DNA of 64,000 nucleotides from an uncultured Aquimarina sp. (GTDB lineage Bacteria; Bacteroidota; Bacteroidia; Flavobacteriales; Flavobacteriaceae): NCBI GenBank assembly GCA_947489685.1, contig CANLEM010000003.1, positions 785,283 to 849,282 of the forward strand, read 5' to 3'. Shown piece by piece: positions 1 to 8,611 of this stretch (position 1 is its first letter; each line of letters starts with the position of its first letter). The notes under the pieces were generated by a model. It saw only the letters and a program-made list of their open reading frames with translations, ran no database searches and was not told where the DNA came from. The position numbers and the translations under genes were made by a program.

Positions 1-22
1 ATGTTTCAAATAGAAAAATATT

Positions 23-478
23 ATGGACCCAATAGATCGATCAATATTACATTTATTACAAAAAAACGGGAAAATTACTATTAAGGAGATCGCAGAGCGG
101 TTACTATTAAGTACTACTCCTATTTTTGAGCGCGTAAAAAAATTAGAACGGGATGGGTATATAAAGTCATACAAAGCTATTTTGGATAGAAAAAAGGTTG
201 GGCTACAATTAATGGCTTTTTGTAATATCACTTTAAATCTTCATCAAAAGGATTTTATCAAAAAATTCGAAAAAGATATTCAACAATTCCCCGAAGTTGT
301 AGAGTGTTATCATGTGGCAGGAATGTTTGATTACTTGATAAAAATCTATGCCCAAGACATGGAGCAGTATCAGGATTTTTTATCCAACAAATTAGCGTCC
401 TTAGAAAACATTTCCAAAGTACAAAGTTCTTTTGTAATGACCGAAGTCAAGGATTTTTCTTATTTACCTATATCTTAA
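23..478 (+). CDS. Lrp/AsnC family transcriptional regulator
   Basis: This 151-residue protein has the Lrp/AsnC layout. An N-terminal winged helix-turn-helix (about residues 3-60, IDRSILHLLQKNGKITIKEIAERL) is followed by a ligand-sensing RAM/AsnC_trans_reg half (about 65-145) containing VECYHVAGMFDYLIKI. Such proteins are small-molecule-responsive regulators, often of amino-acid metabolism. The ATG at position 1 is in another frame, so the ATG at 23 is chosen. The gene lies 76 bp upstream of a co-oriented SDR gene that it may control. The effector is unknown. Confidence 0.9.
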   Translation: MDPIDRSILHLLQKNGKITIKEIAERLLLSTTPIFERVKKLERDGYIKSYKAILDRKKVGLQLMAFCNITLNLHQKDFIKKFEKDIQQFPEVVECYHVAGMFDYLIKIYAQDMEQYQDFLSNKLASLENISKVQSSFVMTEVKDFSYLPIS

Positions 479-554
479 AATTATACTTCGACTTAACAAA
501 AGATTTAGAACTCATATAATATCTTTGATTTTCAACTTAAAATAATACACAGTA

Positions 555-1283
555 ATGAATATTAAAGAAGCAAAAGTATTAATTACAGGAGGTAACTCGG
601 GAATCGGAAAAGCAACTGCAAAATTACTAAAAGAAAAAGGCGCGCAAGTAGTTATTTCTGGTAGAAACGAAACTACACTATCCCAAACAGCTCAAGAACT
701 AGGCGTAGAATATATCAAGGCAGATGTTACCGAAGAAAACCAAGTTGCCGATATGGTGGAGCAAGCTAAAAATAAGATGAATGGTCTTAATGTACTGATA
801 AATAATGCAGGTTATGGATACATTGCAAAACTTGTAGATATTGAAGCCGATAAATTTACAGATCAATTTAAAACAAATATTCTGGGAGCCACGCTATGTG
901 CAAAAGAATCTGCCAAACATTTTGTAGATCAAGAGTATGGAAATATTATTAATATCGGTTCTACCTCTTCTCTAAAAGGTTCTCCTACAGCTTCTCCTTA
1001 TGTAGCGACCAAATTTGCGCTTAGAGGCATGACAGAAAGTTGGAGAAATGAGTTACGACCTCATAACATTAGAGTAATGCAAGTTAACCCTAGTGAAGTA
1101 ATGACCAGTTTTGCAGATAATCGAATTGCAAGTAATTCTGGCGCTAAACAATATACCGAAGCCGAGCAGCAAACTAAGCTGAGAGGAGAAGAAATTGCCC
1201 ATACGATTACCAGTTTATTAGAAATGGATGATCGTGGGTTTATCACAGAAGCTACTGTATTTGCAACCAATCCAAAAGTATAA
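555..1283 (+). CDS. SDR family NAD(P)-dependent oxidoreductase
   Basis: This 242-residue classical short-chain dehydrogenase/reductase has the cofactor motif GGNSGIGKA (about 12-20) and the NNAG motif (about 84-87). It also has the active-site Ser in GSTSSLKG and the YVATK catalytic Tyr/Lys (about 149-153). It is a cytoplasmic oxidoreductase of unknown substrate; fold and motifs resemble 3-ketoacyl-ACP reductase-like SDRs. It follows the Lrp-type regulator. Its stop codon directly abuts that of the convergent MFS gene. Confidence 0.92.
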   Translation: MNIKEAKVLITGGNSGIGKATAKLLKEKGAQVVISGRNETTLSQTAQELGVEYIKADVTEENQVADMVEQAKNKMNGLNVLINNAGYGYIAKLVDIEADKFTDQFKTNILGATLCAKESAKHFVDQEYGNIINIGSTSSLKGSPTASPYVATKFALRGMTESWRNELRPHNIRVMQVNPSEVMTSFADNRIASNSGAKQYTEAEQQTKLRGEEIAHTITSLLEMDDRGFITEATVFATNPKV

Positions 1284-1298
1284 TTATACCACTTTTGG
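1272..1298. terminator. Inverted repeat across two convergent stop codons
   Basis: CCAAAAGT and ACTTTTGG form 8-bp arms around a short AT-rich loop that contains both adjacent stop codons (SDR + strand, MFS - strand). The placement suggests a bidirectional terminator, although no long T-run follows. Both proteins consequently end in NPKV-like residues. Confidence 0.4.
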
Positions 1299-2630
1299 GT
1301 TAGGTTGACCCTTAATTGATGTTTTTTTATCTCTAAAATGATTGATTACGACTAATATAAAAATAAGTAAGAATACTCCTGTACCTATTTTAAAAAGAGC
1401 TACTTGGATGCTTTCGAAAAGAAAACCTCCTAAAACCAAACCAAAAATACTAGCAAAGCTCCCCATACTGTTACCATATCCTTGAATTGCTCCTTGCATT
1501 TGGTGATTACCGGTTTTTGATAATATTGATAAAAAATTTGGCCACATCAATCCATTGCCTAACGACAATAATGTGATTGCTACATACATCATAAAAACAC
1601 TAGAAATAGAAAGCATATAGAAACTAATTGCTAATAACAACGTTCCAATAACAATGCAACTTAAGTTAGATACTTTATCTGATAAATATGATAATAATGG
1701 CCCTTGAACCAAAATCATTATGATACTCGAATAGGCCAAAAACACACCCAGTTCTATAGATGTCCATTTTAGAATTGAAGAAGCATAAATAGGTAATCCT
1801 GCATAAAAAAGACTAAAACCCAAAAAAGTAAGAAAATAGATACCATATAATAAAGGAACACCTTCGATCTTCAATATTTTACGAAAAGTATTAGGGCTAG
1901 ATTTCTCCATAATATCATCTGTGTAACAATCCTTATGCTCTACTTGAAAAAAACGTCTAAAAGATGTGAACCCCAATTTCCCTGTATCTACTACACAAGG
2001 ATTACTCTCGGGTAATTTTGAGATAATTACAAAAATTGCGACCAAAGAAATCAATGCCGCTAACATTATTGGTAGCGATTCTTCTAAAAAAGTTGAAGCC
2101 AGAACTCCGGCTACTGCTGGCCCCAAAACAAACCCAAGACTGGTAGATGCCCCCATCATTCCAAAGTTTTTATTTCGATTTTCATCAGTAGAAATATCTG
2201 ATAAGTACGCATTTGCCACAGAAACATTACCCCCAGTAAACCCATCAAAGATTCTTGCCAAAAACAGTAAGAGTAGAGGTAAAGTCATTATATAACTACC
2301 TGTAAACTCAATAGATGAAGACCACAATACTGTCTTAGGTAAAATAAAAGCCAATAAAAACATGCTCCAGGCTATAAACGTCCCTACTTGACTTATTATA
2401 AGTACTTTTTTTCTACCAATTCGATCAGATAATCTTCCTAATATCGGGGCTCCTATTAATTGAAAAAAAGGGTACATCGCTCCCAATAGCCCATAAATAA
2501 AACCGTTTCCTCCCAAGTCTATAACAATAAAAATAAGGATTGGGATCACAATACTATATCCTAGTATGCCAATAAAATTTACTAATAAAATGGGAAAAAT
2601 GGTACGATTGAAAAAACTAAAGACACGCAT
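1284..2630 (-). CDS. MFS transporter (drug efflux-like)
   Basis: This 448-residue integral membrane protein has about 12 hydrophobic segments and the MFS motif-A loop GRLSDRIGRKKVLI between the second and third segments. A second related motif, SYLSDKVSNLS, begins the C-terminal half. A hydrophilic central loop (about 210-250) separates the halves. The pattern GPAVAGVLAS in segment 5 resembles motif C of TetA/DHA1 antiporters, so a proton-coupled efflux pump is likely. The substrate cannot be told from the sequence. Confidence 0.88.
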   Translation of the reverse strand: MRVFSFFNRTIFPILLVNFIGILGYSIVIPILIFIVIDLGGNGFIYGLLGAMYPFFQLIGAPILGRLSDRIGRKKVLIISQVGTFIAWSMFLLAFILPKTVLWSSSIEFTGSYIMTLPLLLLFLARIFDGFTGGNVSVANAYLSDISTDENRNKNFGMMGASTSLGFVLGPAVAGVLASTFLEESLPIMLAALISLVAIFVIISKLPESNPCVVDTGKLGFTSFRRFFQVEHKDCYTDDIMEKSSPNTFRKILKIEGVPLLYGIYFLTFLGFSLFYAGLPIYASSILKWTSIELGVFLAYSSIIMILVQGPLLSYLSDKVSNLSCIVIGTLLLAISFYMLSISSVFMMYVAITLLSLGNGLMWPNFLSILSKTGNHQMQGAIQGYGNSMGSFASIFGLVLGGFLFESIQVALFKIGTGVFLLIFILVVINHFRDKKTSIKGQPNPKVV

Positions 2631-2695
2631 GCCTTAAAAATAAGATCGTTTGTTACAAAAACTTGTTAAACTATTGCCAATATAAAAAGTAATAT

Positions 2696-3700
2696 TTACT
2701 TCATTACTTTAACCAGCAGTTCTTTTAAAATATCTCCTTGTGGTAAGTTTGCCGCTCCTACTCCTTTACTTTTCAAATCAGCCTCTCTAAGTATGGCGAT
2801 AATTTGACTTACTTTTTTCATGGGGTAATTATGGGCTGCTTCGGTATAATCTTTTACAAAATAAGGATTAACTTTTAAGGCACCCGCCACATTTCTTTGC
2901 GATTTATCTGATAGCCCATGATACTGTAATACTTGCGAAAAGAAACTATATAATAATGAAACTGTAACTACTAGCGGGTTATCTTTTGGGTTTTGAGCAA
3001 AATAATTAATAATGCGATGTGCTTTAATCACATTTTTTGAACCTATTGCTTTACGAAGCTCGAAATTATTAAACTCTTTGCTTATACCTATATTTTCTTC
3101 AATTTGATCTGCAGTAATTTGTTCTCCTTTTGGGATAATTAATTTCAGTTTTTCTAATTCATTATTAATTTTATTCAGATCGGTGCCCAAAAACTCCACA
3201 AGCATCTGAGCAGCTTTTGGCTCTATACTATATTTTACGCCTCCCAAAACCCTGCGTATCCAATCAGCAACTTGATTTTCGTATAATTTTTTACTTTCAA
3301 AGATCACTCCACTCTTATTGACCGCCTTGTATAACTTTTTACGTTTGTCTATCTTTTTATATTTGTAGCAAACAACAAGCACAGTTGATGGTTGTGGGTT
3401 TTCGGCATAATCTACCAATTTCTCGATAGTTCTTGATAAATCCTGAGCCTCTTTAACAATAACCACCTGGCGTTCGGCCATCATAGGAAAACGTTTTGCA
3501 TTGGCCACAATATCTTCTACCGTAACATCCCTACCATACAATATCATTTGATTAAACCCTTTTTCTTCCTCGGCTAGTACATTTTTATCAATATATTCTG
3601 AAATTCTATCAATATAATAGGGCTCATCTCCCATAAGGAAGTATATAGGTTTTATATTGCCATTTTTTATTTCAGTTACAATTTGTTTTACTTCGTCCAT
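2696..3700 (-). CDS. holA: DNA polymerase III subunit delta
   Basis: This 334-residue protein has the delta-subunit pattern: N-terminal YFLMGDEPYYIDRI (about 20-33), MILYGRDVT, and RFPMMAERQVVIVKEAQDL. A C-terminal helical collar domain (about 210-330) follows. Delta is the part of the clamp loader that opens the sliding clamp. Length matches the family. It is divergent from the HsdR_N-like gene with 26 bp between starts, so both promoters must overlap. Confidence 0.93.
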   Translation of the reverse strand: MDEVKQIVTEIKNGNIKPIYFLMGDEPYYIDRISEYIDKNVLAEEEKGFNQMILYGRDVTVEDIVANAKRFPMMAERQVVIVKEAQDLSRTIEKLVDYAENPQPSTVLVVCYKYKKIDKRKKLYKAVNKSGVIFESKKLYENQVADWIRRVLGGVKYSIEPKAAQMLVEFLGTDLNKINNELEKLKLIIPKGEQITADQIEENIGISKEFNNFELRKAIGSKNVIKAHRIINYFAQNPKDNPLVVTVSLLYSFFSQVLQYHGLSDKSQRNVAGALKVNPYFVKDYTEAAHNYPMKKVSQIIAILREADLKSKGVGAANLPQGDILKELLVKVMK

Positions 3701-3726
3701 TCAGAAAAAATCATCAAATTTGTGAT

Positions 3727-4173
3727 ATGCAAAAATTAAACTTCCCTGCATACCAGTTTCGATTCAAAAATAGCGAAAATAAAGTTTCTATTTTTGACCG
3801 GATTCGTAAAAAATTTATCATTCTTACTCCCGAAGAATGGGTACGACAACATACCGTACATTATCTTATCGAAGAAAAAAAATATCCAGAGAGTTTGATC
3901 AATGTAGAAAAACTAATCAAAATTAATGACCTTAATAAAAGGTATGACATTATTATTTTTAATCCAGATGGTAGTATTCGTCTTGTAGTAGAATGTAAAT
4001 CTGCCAAGGTAAAAATTACTCAAGATGTGTTTGATCAGATTGCCAGATATAATTTAGAATTGAAAGCAGAATATCTCATGATTACCAATGGCATGAATCA
4101 TTATTACTGTCAGATGAATTATATCGAAAAACAATATACTTTTCTAAAAGATATTCCCAATTATAACAAATAA
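3727..4173 (+). CDS. HsdR N-terminal-type (PD-(D/E)XK-like) protein
   Basis: This 148-residue protein consists of one domain resembling the N-terminal nuclease domain of type I restriction R subunits. The elements RYDIIIFNPDGSIRLVVECK (about 76-95) give a D...E-x-K catalytic-like signature. There is no helicase part and no HsdM/HsdS neighbour, so a restriction system is unlikely. It looks like the stand-alone protein commonly found beside holA in flavobacteria. It is divergent from holA and 19 bp upstream of a glycosyltransferase. Its function is not established. Confidence 0.82.
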   Translation: MQKLNFPAYQFRFKNSENKVSIFDRIRKKFIILTPEEWVRQHTVHYLIEEKKYPESLINVEKLIKINDLNKRYDIIIFNPDGSIRLVVECKSAKVKITQDVFDQIARYNLELKAEYLMITNGMNHYYCQMNYIEKQYTFLKDIPNYNK

Positions 4174-4192
4174 AACCTATTAATTTGCAGTA

Positions 4193-5185
4193 ATGAACAT
4201 AGCAGTTGTTATACTAAATTGGAACGGTAGATCTTTATTAGAAGAGTTTTTACCCTCGGTAATTGAGCATTCTAAAGAAGCTACAATCTATTTGGCCGAT
4301 AATGCCTCTAGCGATGACTCGGTTGATTATGTGCGTAATACATTTCCTGAAGTTAAAATAGTAGAAAATTCTGAAAACGGTGGATATGCAAAAGGTTATA
4401 ATGATGCGTTGCTAGAGATAGATGAAGATATCTATTGTTTATTGAATAGTGATGTAGAAGTTACTCAGGGTTGGTTAGATCCCGTGATTACTTCTTTTAA
4501 GCATTCGGAAACCATTGCTGCTATCCAGCCAAAAATTCTGGATTATAAAAAAAAGACTCATTTTGAATATGCCGGTGCAGCGGGAGGGTTTATTGATAAG
4601 TTTGGATATCCATATTGCAGAGGTCGAATATTTGATACGCTCGAGCAAGATAATGGCCAATATAATGACAGCATACCTATATTTTGGGCAAGTGGAGCTT
4701 GTTTGTTTGTTAGAAAGTCAGTTTTTGAAGAGGTTGGAAAACTCGATGAAGATTTTTTTGCTCATCAAGAAGAAATTGACCTGTGCTGGCGTATGCAAAA
4801 TCATGGGTATCAAATCATGTATCAAGGAGCATCAACCGTCTATCATTTGGGAGGAGCCACTTTAAATACAATGAACCCAAAAAAAACATATCTAAATTTC
4901 AGAAACAATCTGTACCTGCTTATTAAGAATGCCCCAAAAAGAGACTTATTGTTTTTGATTTTTATACGATTACTTTTGGATGGACTGGCCGGATTTAAGT
5001 TTCTGATCGAAGGAAAATTTTCTCACTTTATCGCTATCATAAAGGCTCATTTCAGCTTCTACGCTAATTTTAACACTTTTATTAAAAAACGCAAAAAACT
5101 TTCAAAAACGGGGAAATATTATTCATTTTTTTCCGTTGTATGGCAGTATTTTATTTTAAAACATAAACATTTTAATCAATTATAA
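4193..5185 (+). CDS. Glycosyltransferase family 2
   Basis: This 330-residue GT-A fold enzyme begins VVILNWNGRSLLEEFLPS. It has the nucleotide-sugar-binding stretch LADNASSDDSV, a DxD-type site LNSDVEV (about 83-89), and the acceptor region EEIDLCWRMQNHGY (about 191-204). A hydrophobic C-terminal segment (about 255-285) suggests membrane association. Rhamnosyltransferase-like GT2 proteins building surface glycans have this form. It follows the HsdR_N-like gene closely, so co-transcription is likely. Confidence 0.9.
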   Translation: MNIAVVILNWNGRSLLEEFLPSVIEHSKEATIYLADNASSDDSVDYVRNTFPEVKIVENSENGGYAKGYNDALLEIDEDIYCLLNSDVEVTQGWLDPVITSFKHSETIAAIQPKILDYKKKTHFEYAGAAGGFIDKFGYPYCRGRIFDTLEQDNGQYNDSIPIFWASGACLFVRKSVFEEVGKLDEDFFAHQEEIDLCWRMQNHGYQIMYQGASTVYHLGGATLNTMNPKKTYLNFRNNLYLLIKNAPKRDLLFLIFIRLLLDGLAGFKFLIEGKFSHFIAIIKAHFSFYANFNTFIKKRKKLSKTGKYYSFFSVVWQYFILKHKHFNQL

Positions 5186-5283
5186 GGTGATATAATAAAT
5201 TATTGTTAAGGACCTAGTATTACGTCACAATTTTAATAATTTTGAGTTATATAACCAGAACAAGACTAAAAACAGATTTTCTA

Positions 5284-6153
5284 ATGAAAAAAGTAATGAT
5301 TATTGGTGCTTCAATGGCAGTATTATTATCTTCTTGTGTATCACAAAAGAAGTTTGCCGACCTAGAAGCCAAACAAAAACAAACCGAAGATTTATTAAAT
5401 ACTGCAACGGTAAAATTAAATAGCTGTCTTGAAGAAAAAGCAGGATCGACATCACAGCTTAAAGTTTTACAAGATCAAGTATCTAATCTTAAGAATCAAA
5501 ACTCTGCTTTATTAAATAATGTGGGTAACCTTGCTACATTATCGACTAAAGAAGCAGAAAACCTTGAAAAATCTTTGGAAAGTATCAAAGAGAAGGATTT
5601 ACAAATAAAAACAATGCAAGATGCGATCACCAAAAAAGATTCTGTGACCTTAGCCTTGGTAACAAGTTTAAAAGGTGCTTTGGGTAACCTTGCCGATGAG
5701 GATATCGAAGTAAATGTAGAAAAAGGTGTGGTCTATGTATCTATCTCTGACAAACTTTTATTTAAGAGTGGTAGCTATAATGTATCAACCAGAGCTCGTG
5801 AAGTATTAGGCAAAGTTGCTAAGGTAGTTAACGCTAAGCCAGATATCGAATTCTTAGTAGAAGGACATACAGATAGCAAACCATATAAAAGCAATAAAGC
5901 AATTCTTGATAACTGGGATTTAAGTGTAAAACGAGCTACTGCAGTAGTTAGGGTTTTACAAAATGACTTTAAAGTAGATCCTAAGCGTATGACCGCAGCC
6001 GGACGTAGTTATTATGTACCCGTTGCTGATAACGCTACAGATGCTAATAGAGCAAAGAACAGACGTACCAGAATTGTTGTATTACCAAAACTTGACCAGT
6101 TTTATAACATGATCGAAGACGGAATGAAAAAAGCTTCTCAAGGAGGAAATTAA
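5284..6153 (+). CDS. OmpA family outer-membrane lipoprotein
   Basis: The ATG at 5284 is preferred over the track's TTG at 5242 because it opens a lipoprotein signal (MKKVMIIGASMAVLLSSC, lipobox LSSC). The 289-residue protein has a coiled-coil region (about 25-125, ending NQNSALLNN and KEKDLQIKTMQ). A C-terminal OmpA/MotB peptidoglycan-binding domain follows, with VEGHTDSKPY, NWDLSVKRA and NRAKNRRTRI. It should anchor the outer membrane to the cell wall. It is followed by a strong terminator. Confidence 0.93.
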   Translation: MKKVMIIGASMAVLLSSCVSQKKFADLEAKQKQTEDLLNTATVKLNSCLEEKAGSTSQLKVLQDQVSNLKNQNSALLNNVGNLATLSTKEAENLEKSLESIKEKDLQIKTMQDAITKKDSVTLALVTSLKGALGNLADEDIEVNVEKGVVYVSISDKLLFKSGSYNVSTRAREVLGKVAKVVNAKPDIEFLVEGHTDSKPYKSNKAILDNWDLSVKRATAVVRVLQNDFKVDPKRMTAAGRSYYVPVADNATDANRAKNRRTRIVVLPKLDQFYNMIEDGMKKASQGGN

Positions 6154-6180
6154 AAGATATTATCTTTTATTATCATACAA

Positions 6181-6211
6181 AAAGGCAATACATAATGTAT
6201 TGCCTTTTTTT
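6181..6211 (+). terminator. Rho-independent terminator
   Basis: GGCAATACA and TGTATTGCC form a 9-bp perfect stem with a TAA loop, followed by seven Ts. It lies 28 bp after the OmpA stop. The A-run before the stem also allows it to serve the convergent gene. Confidence 0.85.
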
Positions 6212-6235
6212 GTGGTTATCAAGTTAATAAAACAA

Positions 6236-6823
6236 TCAAATACTAACTTCTTTTGTAAATACTCTATCTTTTATAGAAAAGTAGATTATATATTTACCGG
6301 CAGGAACTCCCGAAAAATTATAATTTCTTTGAAATACAGGTCCTTCTTCTTCTATTTTCTCCTTTATCATTAATACTCCATCATTATCATATATAGAAAT
6401 GTACAGTGGTGCATTCTCTGTTACAGTTATCATAGTTTTTACGATAGCGTTTTCGACCAGAACTTTTGGTTTAAAAATTGTTATAGCAGAATTATCAATT
6501 AATGCAATTCCCTTTTTATTCTTAATTACCGGAGTAACCTTTAGGTCAAATTCTGTTTCTGTTTCTACAAAATAAATACCGTTCTCCACTACACTCAGAT
6601 TAAAGTATTTTCTATATGAAGATGTAGCTTCTAGTGTAATATTAAATAATATTGTTCCTGAATAATCTTTGAGATACAATTTTTGTCCTTTACTTGTATT
6701 GGTAAGCGATACATTAATAGTAGAAGAGTTTTCGATTTTAACAGATAGTACATCTGATGCCATTATTGTTGTGCTCAATAGCATAGCAATCATAATTAGG
6801 CTTAGGTTAATGACTCTTTTCAT
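6236..6823 (-). CDS. Secreted hypothetical protein with T9SS-like C-terminus
   Basis: The start at 6823 (MKRVINLSLIMIAMLLSTTIMAS) gives a clean signal peptide; the track's longer start adds charged residues before it. The 195-residue mature part is all beta-like. It ends with FSGVPAGKYIIYFSIKDRVFTKEVSI-like strands, resembling the Por secretion-type sorting domain or a DUF3244-like fold. Its function is unknown. It is convergent with the OmpA gene. Confidence 0.65.
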   Translation of the reverse strand: MKRVINLSLIMIAMLLSTTIMASDVLSVKIENSSTINVSLTNTSKGQKLYLKDYSGTILFNITLEATSSYRKYFNLSVVENGIYFVETETEFDLKVTPVIKNKKGIALIDNSAITIFKPKVLVENAIVKTMITVTENAPLYISIYDNDGVLMIKEKIEEEGPVFQRNYNFSGVPAGKYIIYFSIKDRVFTKEVSI

Positions 6824-7071
6824 AATTTCTAGTTTTTTGTTGTTCATGTTTCTTGAGGCAAATGTACTGTCATGTTTCTCTATAGAATACAACAAAATTT
6901 GCACATATATATACTATATTAACTTTAGAAACTACTGAAAAACCATACTTAAGTTAATTTAACATACTTTTGATAATGACTTTACGTTATTTTAACATTT
7001 ATAATATCATATTAGCAAATAAATTCTGTACTATTTAAACAAGTTTGATTACTACTAAGAACTAACCCTTT

Positions 7072-7944
7072 ATGAAACATATAAAACCATCTTTAGAGAA
7101 AATTGTTCCCGAATTTGGTAGTTCATTATACTATGAAACCTTTTCTAAAGACAAAAAGAATAAAGATCCTATCTGGCATTATCATCCCGAGATAGAAATA
7201 GTTTACGTTAATGGAGGCACAGGAAAAATGCAAATAGGAAGTCATATGTCTTACTATAGAAACGGTGCTTTGATGCTTATTGGTTCTAATTTACCTCATT
7301 GCGGCTTTACTGATAGGATGACAGGTAACAGTAGTGAAACCATAATTCAGATGTTACCCGATTTTTTAGGTTCATCTTTTTTTAGTATTCCAGAAACTAA
7401 TGGCATCGGTAAACTTTTAGAGCAAGCAAAAAAAGGAATTATATTTCACGGAGATACCAAAAGGCAAATTGGAGCAAAAATTGAATCCCTAAAAGATCTT
7501 GATGTTTTCGAGAAACTTCTCGGAATTCTTAAAGTACTTCGAGATATGGAAAAAACTCAAGAATATACTATTCTTAATGCTGAAGGATTTATTATCGAAA
7601 CCGAATTGCAAGATAACAATAGAATTAACCTTATTTTTAACTTCGTACAAACCGAATTTGGAAGAGCAATTACATTAGAAGAAATTGCAGATAAAGTAAG
7701 TATGAGCGTTCCTGGATTTTGTAGATATTTTAAAAAAGTAACCGGAAAGACTTTTACGCAATTCGTAAACGAGTATAGATTAGTACATGCGGCCAAATTA
7801 TTACATGAAAAACAAACTAGTATTACGGATATTTGCTACGAGAGTGGTTTTAGTAACTTCTCTCATTTTAGTAGGTTGTTTAAAGAGTTTACGGGCAAAA
7901 CGCCCAGTATGTATAGAAATGAGCTCAAATATGTAATATCTTAA
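7072..7944 (+). CDS. AraC family transcriptional regulator with cupin sensor
   Basis: This 290-residue regulator has an N-terminal cupin-like domain (about 15-110; HYHPEIEIVYVNGGTGKMQIG). A C-terminal pair of AraC helix-turn-helix motifs (about 185-288) follows, containing DICYESGFSNFSHFSRLFKEFTGKTPSMYR. Such regulators usually bind a sugar or metabolite and activate nearby genes. It is convergent with the Sua5-like gene; no obvious target is adjacent. Confidence 0.92.
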   Translation: MKHIKPSLEKIVPEFGSSLYYETFSKDKKNKDPIWHYHPEIEIVYVNGGTGKMQIGSHMSYYRNGALMLIGSNLPHCGFTDRMTGNSSETIIQMLPDFLGSSFFSIPETNGIGKLLEQAKKGIIFHGDTKRQIGAKIESLKDLDVFEKLLGILKVLRDMEKTQEYTILNAEGFIIETELQDNNRINLIFNFVQTEFGRAITLEEIADKVSMSVPGFCRYFKKVTGKTFTQFVNEYRLVHAAKLLHEKQTSITDICYESGFSNFSHFSRLFKEFTGKTPSMYRNELKYVIS

Positions 7945-7953
7945 CGGGTTATC

Positions 7954-8574
7954 TTAGATAATATCTATTGCACCTTTACCTTCTCTAAGCAAAATAGGGT
8001 CTCCGCTAGTAAGGTCAATCACTGTCGATGGTATATTATCGCCATAACCGCCATCTACAACCATATCTACCAGATTATCCCACTTTTCTAATATCAACTC
8101 TGGGTCTGTTGTATATTCGATTACTTCATCTTCATCATATATGGATGTAGATACAATTGGATTGCCTAATTCTTCAACTATTGCCGTACAAATGTTATTA
8201 TCAGGCACTCTAATACCTACAGTTTTCTTTTTCTTAAATACGGTTGGTAAATTATTACTTCCCGGAAGAATAAAGGTATACGGACCTGGCAATGTTCTTT
8301 TTAACAATTTAAAAGTACTGTTATCTATCTGTCTCACATAATCCGATAGATTACTCAGATCCTTACAAATAAACGAAAAATTTGCTTTGGCAAGTTTTAT
8401 TCCTTTTATATGCGCAATTTTCTCGAGAGCTCTTGTATTAGTAATATCACAACCCAAACCATATACCGTATCTGTCGGATAAATAACCAGACCTCCATTG
8501 CGCAAACAATTCACTACTTGTTGAATTTCGCGAGGATTAGGGTTTTCGTTATATAGTTTTACAAACTCTGCCAT
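7954..8574 (-). CDS. L-threonylcarbamoyladenylate synthase-like (Sua5/YciO/YrdC)
   Basis: This 206-residue single-domain protein has the YrdC signature PTDTVYGLGCD (about 33-43) and a typical C-terminal ST-x-I-DL stretch (PSTVIDLTSGDPILLREGKG). The family makes threonylcarbamoyl-AMP for tRNA t6A37. Its length and lack of the Sua5 C-terminal domain make it TsaC or YciO type, and YciO paralogues have an uncertain role. It lies 37 bp downstream of the helicase and could be in its operon. Confidence 0.87.
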   Translation of the reverse strand: MAEFVKLYNENPNPREIQQVVNCLRNGGLVIYPTDTVYGLGCDITNTRALEKIAHIKGIKLAKANFSFICKDLSNLSDYVRQIDNSTFKLLKRTLPGPYTFILPGSNNLPTVFKKKKTVGIRVPDNNICTAIVEELGNPIVSTSIYDEDEVIEYTTDPELILEKWDNLVDMVVDGGYGDNIPSTVIDLTSGDPILLREGKGAIDII

Positions 8575-8611
8575 AGGATGCGCTCATTAAAAGCATATGC
8601 AATTTACGTAT

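Noticed and set aside
1061-1270. Many other track ORFs on the opposite strand of clear genes, e.g. 1966-2295, 9106-9381, 15085-15399, 16844-17215, 39499-39843
   Set aside because: They lie wholly within strongly supported genes and show no domain-like sequence; they are shadows.
3727-4173. A type I restriction system
   Set aside because: Only an HsdR N-terminal-like domain is present; no helicase part, HsdM or HsdS is nearby, and the gene sits in a conserved-looking core context beside holA.
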